From the NCBI GenBank assembly GCA_015680685.1, contig MNCI01020774.1:68373-132372 (forward strand): DNA of 64,000 bases, in the 5' to 3' direction. This document shows, piece by piece, positions 11,848 to 23,559 of the stretch. The notes beneath the pieces are model-generated. The model was not told the origin of the DNA. It did not search any database and worked only from the letters and a program-made list of their open reading frames with translations. The translations under genes were made by a program, and so were the position numbers. Position 1 is the stretch's first letter. Each line of letters begins with the position of its first letter. This stretch comes from Gnetum montanum (taxonomy: Eukaryota > Streptophyta > Gnetopsida > Gnetales > Gnetaceae).

Positions 11848-12964
11848 TTTGAAGCATCTTCAAGTGTTGCGAAGGAGCTAAGGTTTCCAAATTCTAATTT
11901 TCTAAGCATATGCTTCCTATGCTATCAACCGCTCTACCTTGGCAAAGACATTTACATGTACAGAGGGGACAAAGCTAATTGTTCTATAGATTGTGAGCGA
12001 TGAGAAGAAGGAAGGAAAGGTGTTGTGTGAAGTAACATCATATGGTGACGTCTCCTCAGCTCCACAACTCCCAAGGTTGCATAAAAATTCATGAACAAGA
12101 TTAGCAACTAACTAAATGCTAATATCAAAGATAAAGGTTGTCACTAAAGAAGACTTGCAATTTCAAGTATTAACTTGAAATTTTAATTATATATAAAAAA
12201 ATCTTCCAATTGAAGGGAAGAAGAAATCCAAATCAATGTTAAGATTTTTATATTCTTACCCCATGCTTATCATCCCATCTACCTAAATGGGTAACAAACC
12301 ATAGCATTGGCCATTCTATATTTGTATTTAGGTGACCTACAATTGAAGAAGGTACCTAACCCCTTATCTTAAGTTGTAGTTCTTTTACCCTTCAAAATTA
12401 TGAGGCATATTATATTTTTGATAAAAGAAGAATAAGATGGAAGAAAAAAGGCCTAGGCAATAGCCAAAGCAAGTTGAAGATATGACCTTAAGACTATGAC
12501 AAGTGTGACCTAATACATGGCAAGGCATACTATACTTGAATGTAGCTCTAATTTAAATGGTAAGATCAATTTTCAAGAATATGCATCATCAAGAAGATTG
12601 ACCTTAACGATTGTGCAATAGAGTTCATGCACAACAAGGTCATACTCCTCTTACTGGAAAACATATATGAGGATTAATTAGAAGAAAAATTAATTCTTCA
12701 AAATCATACAAGAAGATCAATGGAAGACTTAGCATGGTGATGCCAATAACAAACAAGGAGATCTCCACCAATACTTCATTTAGAAGATAACATAGAAGCC
12801 AAAAAGATTTAAGATCAAGTTGGTAAATATAGTTGCATAATCCTTATTGTAAATGCATGACATGAAATAGAATAGTTCGTGCACCAAGGGGGTGTATTAA
12901 ATGACAAATATTATGTTGTCATTAAGGGGATGATTGTGAGGATGATGTCAAAATTAAATATATG
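11848..12964 (+). mobile_element. C2 internal region, right piece, and start of its 3' LTR
   Basis: Continues C2 after copia-1. 12070-12934 aligns with 3925-4763 of C1 (both begin CCCAAGGTTGCATAAAA). The 3' LTR starts TGTGAGGATGATG at 12935 after a purine tract and is cut at 12964 by AT2, then resumes at 22339. Confidence 0.82.
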
Positions 12965-13771
12965 TGATGAACCATGATATCGGGTCTGCAATATTGGATC
13001 CTTCCAAGTGATATCGAGCATCCGATATTGGGACCTACCTTGTTGCCTATAAACAAGAGGCTGGCACATTTGGTTTTGACAATTAGTCTTAGTCCCTTAC
13101 CCAAACTCTTGCTTTCTCCCTTTCCAAAGATAGAATTATTTCTGAGTGCCCGCAGTAGGAGTCATAAAGTTAATGAATCTTTATTCGAGCATTTTGTACC
13201 TGAGCACACCTTGTGTACAACAATAAAGACAAACTTTGTGATAAACCTTGCAACATTCGGAATAGCTTAATTAATGTTATTTGTAGTAATTAATGCTTTT
13301 CTTAGTTAATTAATGTTCTCTCTCTCACCTTGTTAATCTCTCCTAAGTAAGCACACTCAGTACGACCACTTCGAGCATGCATGGAACACTTGCTAACCCA
13401 ATAAAGATTAACATTTGGTAATCCCAGTAGTGTGACACTGGTTCAGGATGTGTATGGTAAGTGGGAACAGATGCTGGTGTTAGGACTAGTTAGAGCATAG
13501 CAAATTAGTTAAGTTAAGTAGTTACTTAATTAGTTCACTTCTCCATTTATAGCACTAAGACATAAAAATATAAAAGCCATAAAAATCATATACCTAAAGT
13601 TTACTTAACCATACAATCATGCCATACAAGTAAGCTTGAGAAGACAATGATTGACTAACCTGTCCTTGTTCCACAACAGTGCATAAGCACTTAGTCCTTG
13701 GAATTTGACCAGATCGTGCGTGTATGCTCATATTCATATGGTTGAGCGTAGTGATACCTCGCTGCTCATCA
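12965..13771 (+). repeat. AT2 5' LTR
   Basis: 807 bp, TGATGAACCATGATATCGGG to GCTGCTCATCA. GATATC/AATATT motifs are clustered at 12975-13030, with a TATA box TATAAAC at 13048-13054. Confidence 0.92.
12972..13054 (+). promoter_or_regulatory. AT2 LTR promoter module
   Basis: Four GATATC-like palindromes spaced about 13-30 bases apart, followed by TATAAAC. It has the same order as in the other Athila-like LTRs. Confidence 0.55.
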
Positions 13772-13772
13772 T

Positions 13773-13790
13773 TGGCACCATTTTCGAGGA
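13773..13790 (+). promoter_or_regulatory. Degenerate tRNA-Asp primer site (AT2)
   Basis: TGGCACCATTTTCGAGGA differs from the tRNA-Asp complement at five positions, four of them transitions (G-to-A or C-to-T), consistent with deamination of a once-matching site. Confidence 0.7.
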
Positions 13791-13910
13791 CCTTGTTGTT
13801 TGTGCACTAATTAGAACTTAGGAAATCTTTCTCGTCATTGAAACGAACCCTTAGGGTTGGTTATTTTAAAATTATTAAAAAGAAGAATATTGCCCATTGA
13901 ATAGACAATC

Positions 13911-16250
13911 ATGTCTCCTTCTTATGAATGTGCTTCACCACCTAGGTCTGATATAGGAAACAATCGAAGGTGTAGTACACATGATGATGATCCACTAGTA
14001 CCCCAATAGTTCTATGTGGTATATGTTCATCCTAATGACTATGTACCAAAAATTTACCTTTATCCTCCATCAAGATGAACAACTACATTAGCGTGATTTA
14101 GAAGGTAACATAGTGTTACCTCCTGATCACTCGATCCCAAGCATGCTTCTTCATGCTCTCACATGAATTGGCATGCAACATTTACAAGTAGAATACACTG
14201 TGCATGAACATGACTCAAGAGAGTATTGACCCACGGAGGCACAATGTCAAAGGGACCTACAATAGGAGAGATATCACAACTCTATGAAGGGTAAGTGGTC
14301 CCAAGATGTACCACACGTCTTAAGTAAAAATGAGGGTGGTGAACCTGCCTCGGGAGGTTTCCCACAAAATGATGTTCCTCCCATTGACTTTGGTCAAGGG
14401 GTTGTGTATCAGAACCTTCACTCAACCATCCATAATCTAGGTTTTGATATCAATAGACACAAAGGGACTGAAAAAGGAACACAAATGCATAATAAATATG
14501 GACATTCTGGTCATAATCGTGAGCAAGGCCATGACCACCAAAGAGAAGGTAGCAGGCACCGTCATGATGACGGTCCTCCTTCTTCTTCACCTTCATCCTC
14601 TCATTTAGGATCTGGACGCGATCATGAGGGAAAAGACCTTGAGGATAATAGTAACTGGAATGGAGGTCACAGATGAAATAGTAGAGAAAGGGGACGAGGG
14701 CATTCTAGAGAAACTCATCATGAAAGGAAGGAAATTAGGGAACCACATAGGCATCATAGATTCCATAGACAGTATGATCATGATGAACCCCTACTTTCCA
14801 CCCAAAGTATGCTAGACATAACTAAGGCTATTAGAGTTTTAACAAGGCACCGAAAAGATAGTAGGATCAAGAGATTAGACATGAACAATACCCCATGATT
14901 TGAAGGTGGATACAACGTTGATCCTCAAAATCATCTACAAGCATTTCATGATGCATGTGCCTTACAAAACATAGAAAAAAAATGGCAAAAACTTAAGTTG
15001 TTTCCATGGACACTAATCAAAGAAGCAGAAAGCTAGTACTAGTCCTTAGAACCAAAATCCATTTGCAAGTGGAGTACCATGTTAGAACTGTTTAACGATA
15101 AGTATCAGACATACTCCCAAGTGTCCAACCTACATAAGCAAATCCAAGGATGGAAACAAGGTGGGCATGAACCCTTGGATGCTTCCATGGGCCAATATTA
15201 TGCATGGTTACATCGTTGCCTGAGCCATGGTTACTCACAGAGGGAACAGCTACACCATCTTGCAGATGGGCTTAGGCATGAAATCGAAAGAACCCTTGGG
15301 ACCTATGCCCAAGGAAGACTATCTGAGCTTAGGGCCCATCAAGTACAAAGATTATTGAAGCAAGTTGCTAAGAGGAAGGTGAGTTATGAAAAAGAGAGAG
15401 TACATAGGAATATAATAGAGATTCTTCCCTCTAAAAGAAGGGAGTTAGATTTTGTGAGGATGAAGAAGAGCCACCACTTGAAGAGATGGTGAATATGAAA
15501 ACTTTTTCCATTCAAAAACTTGCATCAGAAGTATCGGTGAAGGTGGACCAAATGTGGGACTTCTTAGATAATATATTTCAAACTATTCTCAAAATAGTAG
15601 AGGAGCCTAGAAAGCAAGGTAGTGAATGGGAAAAGAGAAAAAAGAGAAAAGCAAAATATGCACGCAACAAGGGTAAGGGTAAAGTTACCATCATCAAAAA
15701 GGTTGTGGATTCAAATACAAACAATGATGGTGGATGTGAGATATGCCAATATGATCATCCTAAGGGATGTTTCCCTGTAATCTCATATCTGTAGGAGTCT
15801 GGGGTATATGCACTCAACCCACAATTGAACAGAAGGAAAACACCCGGAAGTTTACCTTATCCTTAAGGCAACTCAAGACAGTTCCATCAACCCTTGACGT
15901 ATTGTCCAAGTGGAACTCCACCACAACTAGTTAAGCAGTATCAACAGTGGCAATACCCACAATCATGGGGAATTCCACCATCATGGCAACAGTATCCTTA
16001 CCGTTAACCTGACCTGTATGGATATTACATGCAGTAGTCGATCTCTCCACGTGACTCTACTAGTCACATCACTCCTCAGCCTCACTACCAATCCTGTAAG
16101 TACTATATAACTCCTTCTCCTAGGGGTGATGTTCCACAAGCATACTATCCTTCTCATCTAGTTACATCTCTTCCACCCATATCTCCATTACCACCTACTC
16201 CAACTATGCAGGGTGAGCTCCCTGCCCAGCTGCAGCAACATAATGCTATG
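13911..16250 (+). pseudogene. AT2 gag
   Basis: A start at 13911 (MSPSYECASPP) is likely by position after the leader; a frame change precedes 14284. Ordered parts: His/Gly/Ser-rich N-terminal region (14284-14680), core domain 14880-15360 (FNDKYQTYSQVSNLHKQIQG, HEPLDASMGQYYAWLHRCLS), Lys-rich segment, a knuckle CEICQYDHPKGC (about 15736-15771), then a Pro/Gln-rich tail to about 16250 that runs in the same frame into protease. The knuckle spacing is CX2CX3HX3C, shorter than the usual CX2CX4HX4C. Stops are scattered and the frame changes near 15486. Confidence 0.88.
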
Positions 16251-19200
16251 AGGGCTGTTAACTCTCAATCTACTATTGGTTCTGACAACCACATGAAGAA
16301 AAGACCTTTGTTTAAAACCAACAATCCAACTAAGTCCTTGCAATCACAAGCGGCTAATTCTTCAAATGCCTCACCATCACTTGAAACTTCGAAACTCCCT
16401 TCAACCCAAAAGCCACGCTCAACACACAAGGTCATGTTGATTCATGTCATCACTGATTGGATAAAGGTGAGCCATCTTCCTAGGAAATTCTCTGATCCTA
16501 GGAGTCCTCTTATATATCTACAAATCACTAGGAATGAACTATGCAAGGCTCTTTTAGATTCAGGATCTAATGTCAACTTAATCTTCCAAGAAATGTACAA
16601 GGCCTAGAACTTGCCTCCACTAAAAAAGAGTAACATTCGTTTAGAGCTAGCCAACTAGTCCATCACTGTCCCATTAGGACTAGTGGAGGACATTATTACC
16701 ACTATTTGTGAATGGTTGTATCTAGCCGATTTCCTAGTGATTCAAGTTAACAAAAATAAGGGGGACTTTCCAATCATAATGGAAAGAGCACGGCTAAGCA
16801 CAATCAATGTGCACCTAGGAATCGGTGATCTTTCCCTAGAAATATCCAAGGAAAATATGTTTGGAAAGATTGAGAAGAAGAAAGTTTTATGCATCACATA
16901 TAGTAACACAGGGTGCAATTGCGTGCAAAAGTCCGTACAACGTTTAACATTGCCTACATGCAACCAATGTGCACAAGTAACCAACATACAAAGATGCCTA
17001 TATGTGGTAGCCATAAGATAGGAAGGCACCCAGTGGTTGATAGCTGACCAAGAGAGAAACTCAATTATATGCATGAAACCAACTGAGGGGTTGACTTGCA
17101 CTTACATCAATAGCATAGATACATTAGATCAAGTCCATCACCAACTTCCAAATCCTAACATTGGAAATATTAACTAGGGGAAGTTGGAAATCCCTAATAA
17201 GTTTAAACCAAAGGCCCTTAAGTTAAAATTGGTGCCCATCGGTATGGAATACACGTTTCTCAAGAATGAAAAACCAATAATCATCAACGCAAAGCTAGCT
17301 CCTCAACAAAAGGAAAGACTACTGGAAATGGTAAACAAATAGTTGAAAGCCTTTGCTGGGTCATATCCCAAATTAACTAGAATAGACCTTAGGATATTCC
17401 AACATAGAATTTACACTGACCCCTCCATGAAGCCTCGATGACAACTATAGAGATGATTGAACCCAAAGCTTAAGCAAGTGGTTAAAGAAGAAATTGAATA
17501 GCTTCTAAAAGCTGGGTTCATTTACCCATTTCTGATAGTGAATGGGTTAGTTCATTAGTCATTGTGCCTAAGAAGGGAGGTAAATGGAGGATGTGTATAG
17601 ACTTAAGGCTACTAAACATGGCAACATTTCAAGACCACTTTCCATTGTCATTTATCAACCAATTCTTAGACACAATTGCAGGGCATTGCTACTATAGTTT
17701 TCTAGACGAGTATAGTCAGTACAACCAAATTCAAATAGCTCCAGAAGACCAAGCTAAGACTACATTCACAAGTCCTTGGGGAACATTTGCATACAAACAG
17801 ATACTATTTGGCTTGTGCAATGCTCCTGCAACATTTCAACAATTAGTTCTAAGAATATTCCTATAGTAGATAGGAAATGGTGTAGAGGTCTTCATGGATG
17901 ACTTTTCCACCTACGGAGTGAACTTTGATCAAGCCTTGGACCGGTTAGAGCAAGTACTAAAACGATGTGTAGAAACCAATTTAAGGCTCAACTAGCAAAA
18001 ATGCCATTTAATGGTCCAAGAAGGTGTCATATTAGGGCATACGATTTTGCAAACAAGGATAGAGGTAGATCCTAAAAAGATCAAATTTATCCAAGAAATT
18101 ACTTGTTAACCTAAAACTATAAAAGATATTCAATCATTCCTTGGACACACTGGCTATTATAGAAGATTCATTGAGAACTTTTCAAAGGTTGCAAAACCAT
18201 TGGTGAAACTAACGAAAAAGGACATACCTTTCAAATGGACTAGAGAATGCAAACTAGCTTTCCAAACTTTAAAATAGAAGCTCGTAGAAACACCTATATT
18301 ACAAGCTCCTAACTAGTCCAGACCATTCCATATAATGATTGATGCATCCAACTATTTTTTAGGAGCTGTACATACATAGTTAGATGGCCAAAAACATTCT
18401 TATTACATTCTACAAGTATAAGTATTGCTGATGCACAGCTTAGCTACACTACAACAGAAAAAGAATTAATGGATGTAGTGTTTGCACTAGATAAGTTTAG
18501 GCACTATTTATTAGGCTATAAGGTATTTTTACACATAGAACATAGTGTAATTTGGTTCCTACTGAATAAACCAACAGTGAGCCCTCACATTATACGATGG
18601 ATTGTAATCTTACAAAAGTTTGATCTTACAATGATTAATCATAAAGGCACTGAGAACGTTGTTGTTGATCATTTATCTCGGTTGCAATGGGACAACAAAG
18701 AAGATGAATATCCACTTTTTGATTTCTTTCTTGATGAACTCCTCTTTCCAGGTGTAATAACTAATCAATTGAACATAGAGATAAATTGGTATAGTAGTAT
18801 TCTCACCTATCTCCTTACACAACAAACACCACAAGGATTAGACATTAAAAAGAAACAATAGTTTCTTCACCAAGCCAAGTATTTTATGGAAATCACTGGG
18901 AAACTTTATAAAGTATGTTCTAATGGCTTGGTCCACTAGTGCATTCCCGATATAAATCAACTGCGAGTTCTCCAAGATGCTCATGAGGGTCCTTGTGGGG
19001 GTCATTATGCTAGAAGATGAATAACCATTAAAAAACTGCTTGCAGGCTATTATTGGCCTAGATTGTTTCGAAATGCCCATCATTTCGTCTAATCTTGTGA
19101 GCACTGTCAACATGATGGGGGAATGACTGCTAGAATGGAGGGTCTGTAGTAATGGATTCAACCCTTAGAACCCTTCGACATATGGAGAATTGATTTTATG

Positions 19201-19614
19201 GGGTCCATTACACCAATGTCCAGTGGAAAAGCTTACATCATTTTTGCCATTGACTACTTTATAAAATGGGTAGAAGTAGCCACTATTACAGATTGTACAT
19301 CATCTACCATTGCATGATTTATTCAACAACAAATTCTAAATAGGTTTGGTGTGCCTTGTGCACTTATTTCGGATAATGGTACACACTTCACAAGTGCGAC
19401 TTTTTGAAAACTAATGCAATGCTTAAGGGTCAAGCATAAACTAACTACACCATATCACCCCCAAGAAAATGGTCAAGATAAAGTTACCAATAGGGAGATT
19501 ACAAAAATATTGACATGAACTATTAGCAAGTATAGGTGAGATTGGAGCACCAAACTAAACGATGCTCTTTGGGCATACCTCTCCACATAGAAACTCCCTA
19601 TAGGCTACTCTCCC
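16206..19614 (+). pseudogene. AT2 pol: protease, RT, RNase H, integrase
   Basis: Protease active site LLDSGSNVNLI at about 16552-16584. RT with VPKKGGKWRMCIDLRLLN (17560), YNQIQIAPED and the catalytic FMDDF box (about 17895). RNase H from about 18330 to 18690 (IDASNYFLGA; HKGTENVVVDHLSRL). Integrase zinc region near 18985-19130 (H, H, CEHCQ), then core residues in DFMGSI (about 19190), SDNGTHF (about 19370) and ENGQDKV (about 19470). Integrase after RNase H is the Ty3/gypsy order, and FMDDF is common in the Athila/Tat branch. In-frame TAGs abound and at least one frameshift lies near 18430. The integrase tail is found inverted in the next block. Confidence 0.92.
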
Positions 19615-19615
19615 N

Positions 19616-19990
19616 CATAAAGAGCAGGGTTGTCCACCAACAGAGGTAGTATGCGTACTGGCTGTCCTAGGCTTATGGAAAGGTTTGGTCTGTTGGATGT
19701 TGACCAATAATCTCTTGTTTGGGCTTTCAGGTTTAAAGATCATCATGGATCTTGAAGGAAAAGTTTCATAGATAATATAAGGTCCTTCCCATAGCATTTG
19801 GAATTTAGTGCATTGTGGCACATGTGTGGAATTCCAGTAGAGAGCCTTATCTCCTGGTTGATATTTAACTTTCCTAATCCTTAAGTCATGATGTTGTTTA
19901 TTGAAGGCCTTGTGAAATTCATTAGATGATAGGGTGGCTATTCGATTTTCATCTAGCAAGTTAAGATTCATCAATCGTTCCTTTTGCACT
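19616..19990 (-). pseudogene. Integrase C-terminal piece, inverted between two single Ns
   Basis: On the minus strand one open frame reads a Ty3/gypsy integrase tail: RLMNLNLLDENRIA, then DLRIRKVKYQPGDKALYW and the GPY/F-type WEGPYIIYE. Upstream plus-strand integrase stops abruptly at the N at 19615, exactly where this tail should follow. The block is bounded by single Ns at 19615 and 19991. A misoriented contig is the likeliest cause; a true inversion is possible. Confidence 0.88.
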
Positions 19991-19991
19991 N

Positions 19992-21802
19992 ACACCTTTT
20001 TTTTACACGTCTTTTCATATTTACTTATTTTTGTTTCATACCATTGTTACCATTTTTACTATTTCTTTATTTTTTTTGATTGATTTACTTTCATTTGTCA
20101 TATAATAAGTGCTGATGATGGTGGGTTGTATTATAATGGCATTGATTATTAATGTTCGGTTTTTACCTTTGACTTTTGATGCTGATACTAAGATGTGGTT
20201 CTTTTGATAAAATAGGCAATGAGTCCATGTCATCCATGTGTCCATTCAACTCTGTGGTCTACCTTGGCTTTGGAAATATACTATCCCTTTTTCTAAATAA
20301 ATTTGTTAATGAATTGGTGGACTGGTATTCTTCAAACCAAGGAAAGAGTCAATGGTTGAAAAGGGTGTGACTTCAAGGGGATTCGATGCATTTATGCTGA
20401 TTATTCTCCTAGGAACTTGGATGTTTTTCCTACAGTCTTCCATCATTCTACTGTTAGCCAATTATCAAGAAGTTGATTGAATAAAAATAATTCTTTTCAT
20501 GGTGTGGTTCTCACATAAAAAAAACTGGTGAGAATTCAAAGCACACCCCTTAGACATAATAAAAACACTGGGCTACAAGAACTGGTTATGGCACTGGAAA
20601 GACATGTTACCCATGCCTGAAGGTTTCCTCTAACTTTTCCTGCTTCTCCATCTCACTCTCCTTGGAATGGTGGTGACTTTTTGTGGAAGCATTCTTGCTA
20701 CTTTAGGAGAATTAATTAGTCTAATATGTTGATGCGTAATCATTGGATGTGGTTGGTTTGAATCTAGATTTGGAATGATTTCTACTCAGTCACCTTAACC
20801 ACACACTACACAAGGGACTCTACAAACTTGCTCTTAGGATTCCATTCCATTTTTTCCTCTCCTTCCATATTTCTAAACATTTTCCACCTCATTGCTGATT
20901 TTATCATTAGTCTATATCTTGGTTGAATCATTGTTATTCATTGGTAAAGTTTTGTGGGTAAGTATTTAACCATTGTTTCCATATATCATTCCTAGAGCAT
21001 ACTGACTCTTTGGTTTGTGGGTTTGTCAGGGCATAAGGGCATGGACCTACTTTGGGGAGGACCCAATGACATTCCTTTATGGTGAAATTATTAAGTTCTT
21101 TCCCTTTAACATTCTTTGCAATCAGCCATTTCTGATTTCATCCCCATCCATGACATCCATTTTATTGGCTTTGTTGTTGTTATTTCTCTCATCTTTCTTG
21201 TTCCTTATATTTTTCCAAATTATTGCTCCCAGAGGCTTGCTCTTAGTTGTGGGGTTCTTGTCCCAAATTTTTTGAATTTATCTCACCCCTACATCATAAA
21301 CCTCTAATCCAGTATCTACCATACCCACAACCCAGCCAATGTGCTTCATATTGAGGCAAGGTATCAACTACATGATGGATTATCTATCATTGCTAATTCA
21401 TGACTGTGTTATGTCTACAAATGGTGATCATATGAACAATGGACTAGGCTAGGAGGGAGCATTCATGATGGATTGGAGCTGGAGCATTTATGAAAGGAAC
21501 AAGTTTGGTCATGTGGCAATAAATAAACAACAGAAGGCACAATCGCGGCATCAGTAGCAACGCACCCCATTTTCTTTTCTCTCTCTTCAAGCTATCAAAT
21601 AAGGGCCTAGATGTCATTTATGTACGGTGTTCACCACAATGGGCATGAACACCAATGTTGTAATATTATTTTAGATCCATTCATCGGGCACATTAGGTCT
21701 ATCATCCCATTTCACCGTCAATTTCATTTAGTTAATAATCCCATACCTTCCTAATATTTTGTAAGGAACTCAAGGACGAGTTTTCATTCACTTGTGGGGG
21801 TA
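19992..21802 (+). other. AT2 post-pol region, no recognised gene
   Basis: AT-rich region. It shares segments with the AT4 spacer: GTGTGACTTCAAGGGG at about 20367 against 57259, and TTTGGGGAGGACCCA at about 21051 against 57762. Short hydrophobic frames (for example 21015-21275) look fortuitous. No second ORF like that of AT3/AT4 was found here. Confidence 0.6.
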
Positions 21803-22338
21803 TGATGAACCGTGATATCACATTTACGATATCAGGTCCACAATATTAGAGCCTTCCAAGAAATATCGGGCATCCGATATCAGGACTTTCCTCATTTCCT
21901 ATAAATAAGAGGTGGGCACACTTGGTTTTGGCAATTAGTCTTAGTCCCTTACCCAAACTCTTGCCTTTCTCCCTTTCCAGAGATAGAATTATTTCTGAGT
22001 GCCCGCAGTAGGATTCATAAAGTGAACGGATCTTTATTTGAGCATTGTGTACCTGAGCACACCTTATGTACGACTATAAAGACAAACTTTGTGATAAACC
22101 TTGCGAATAGCTTAATTAATGTTATTTTCAGTAATTAATGCTTTTCTTAGTTAATTAATGTTCTCTCTCTCACCNTCAGTAATTAATTCTTTTCTTAGTT
22201 AATTAATGTTCTCTCTCTCACCCNNNNNNNNNNNNNNNNNNNNNNNNNNNNNNNNNNNNNNNNNNNNNNNNNNNNNNNNNNNNNNNNNNNNNNNNNNNNN
22301 NNNNNNNNNNNNNNNNNNNNNNNNNNCACTGCTCATCA
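21803..22338 (+). repeat. AT2 3' LTR (gap inside)
   Basis: Starts TGATGAACCGTGATATC and has a TATA box TATAAATA at 21900-21907. It is interrupted by a 103-base gap (22224-22326) and ends GCTCATCA. Just before the gap, 47 bases (22128-22174) are repeated at 22176-22222 after a single N. Confidence 0.88.
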
Positions 22339-22484
22339 ATATGGCATATAAAAAAGTAAGAGGATGATAATATTAACATGTACCTATTCAAGGTATGTAT
22401 GAGAGAAATCCTATAAATAATATGATCTATACGAGAGATGATGAGGTAGAATCCCTAAAATCAAGGGATTAGTCAAAAGCTAAA
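22339..22484 (+). repeat. C2 3' LTR, continued and truncated
   Basis: Resumes the C LTR at the ATATG target copy and matches 4780-4935 of C1. The match stops abruptly after GTCAAAAGCTAA; the last third of the LTR is missing. Confidence 0.8.
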
Positions 22485-22617
22485 CAATTCAGGTAAACTC
22501 ATAAGTGTTTATAATGCTATTACTTCCTTAGCATTCCTAATCATGGATATGGAGGCTCAGAATAGGGAAAGCCAAAGGATTATCTTTAAAAATGAAGTAG
22601 GAAAGCCTAATAATGGT
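22485..22617 (+). other. Short unassigned stretch before AT3
   Basis: 133 bases between the broken C2 LTR and AT3. It may be the left side of the copia-2 remnant that AT3 split, because ATGGT at its end nearly matches ATTGT after AT3. No protein match could be secured. Confidence 0.35.
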
Positions 22618-23509
22618 TGATGAGTAGTGGAGTAATCCAACATCCAACCATAAAAGTCATATGTGTTCATGTGTGACCAAATCGTAATTCGTGGACAACA
22701 TAATGTGAATATGCTAGTAATTAGTTTAAGTTAGAGATGATTGTCTTTCCACATGGAGCTAGTGAAATCGATGTGTATGATTTAGCTCACTATGAGGTAT
22801 ATGATAACTAATTTTGTTGGGACATTACTACTCCTAGTAAATGTGATGAAATGAAGATAGTTTGTAAGTCTAAGTAAAATAGTAAACAAACCTATTTTAT
22901 CCTAAGGTGATGGATATCTGATCCTAGTCTACCATACATACCTTGGGCTCATTCAATCATCATTGGGATTACCAAGTGTACCACTATTGGACATACCAAG
23001 AAATAATATTATTGGATTACCAAATAACTACACTTAGTGCTCAAAACTAGTCATATACATACCGCTTACTTTTAACATGTAAAAGAAAGTGCTTGTAAAG
23101 TAAATTATTAACTAGGGAAAACATAAAAAATTATTTTAACTAAACAAAAATAAAACTATGTGGATGCTACAATAATGATAAGAAATCTTGATTTTTATTT
23201 CCAGTCATGAACTATGTCCAAGTACAATTCCCTCGAATAAAGATACCGTACAATCACTCAACACCATACTATGGGCATACACTTCTAAGTGCTAAAGACT
23301 AAATTCATGAAAACAAACTAAAAGCATTTTGCTACTATGGAATGAGATCTATTATAGATCTATTATAGATCCATGTGCCTAAGTGTTGTATTTATAGGCT
23401 GGCACACATCCCACAATATCACATATGCAATGACATAGCTTATGCTATGATATTACATCTAGGATATCAAATATACAATATCATAGCCAAACAAAAATTG
23501 ACTTTATCA
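22618..23509 (-). repeat. AT3 3' LTR
   Basis: Minus strand TGATAAAGTC...TACTCATCA. TATAAATA lies at 23396-23389 (minus) with degenerate GATATC motifs at 23410-23490. The plus strand near 23350 has a small tandem duplication (ATTATAGATCT). Confidence 0.82.
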
Positions 23510-23559
23510 TACCCCCACAACTAACTGGAAACTTATCCTCAAGTTAAAACAAAATGAGG

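Larger units (their letters stand above)
12965..22338 (+). mobile_element. AT2: Athila-like Ty3/gypsy retrotransposon with gag and pol
   Basis: LTRs lie at 12965-13771 and 21803-22338 (the latter holds an assembly gap), the primer site at 13773, gag from 13911, pol to about 19614 plus a misoriented integrase tail, and a purine tract (TGTGGGGGTA) just before the 3' LTR. Flanks ATATG (12960-12964) and ATATG (22339-22343) are an exact target duplication, and C1 shows the unoccupied site. This is the only Athila-like copy here with a pol. Many stops and a few frameshifts make it inactive. Confidence 0.94.

Noticed and set aside
21015-21307. Env-like hydrophobic ORF after AT2 pol
   Set aside because: Short, T-rich, no signal or conserved residues shared with AT4; considered fortuitous.
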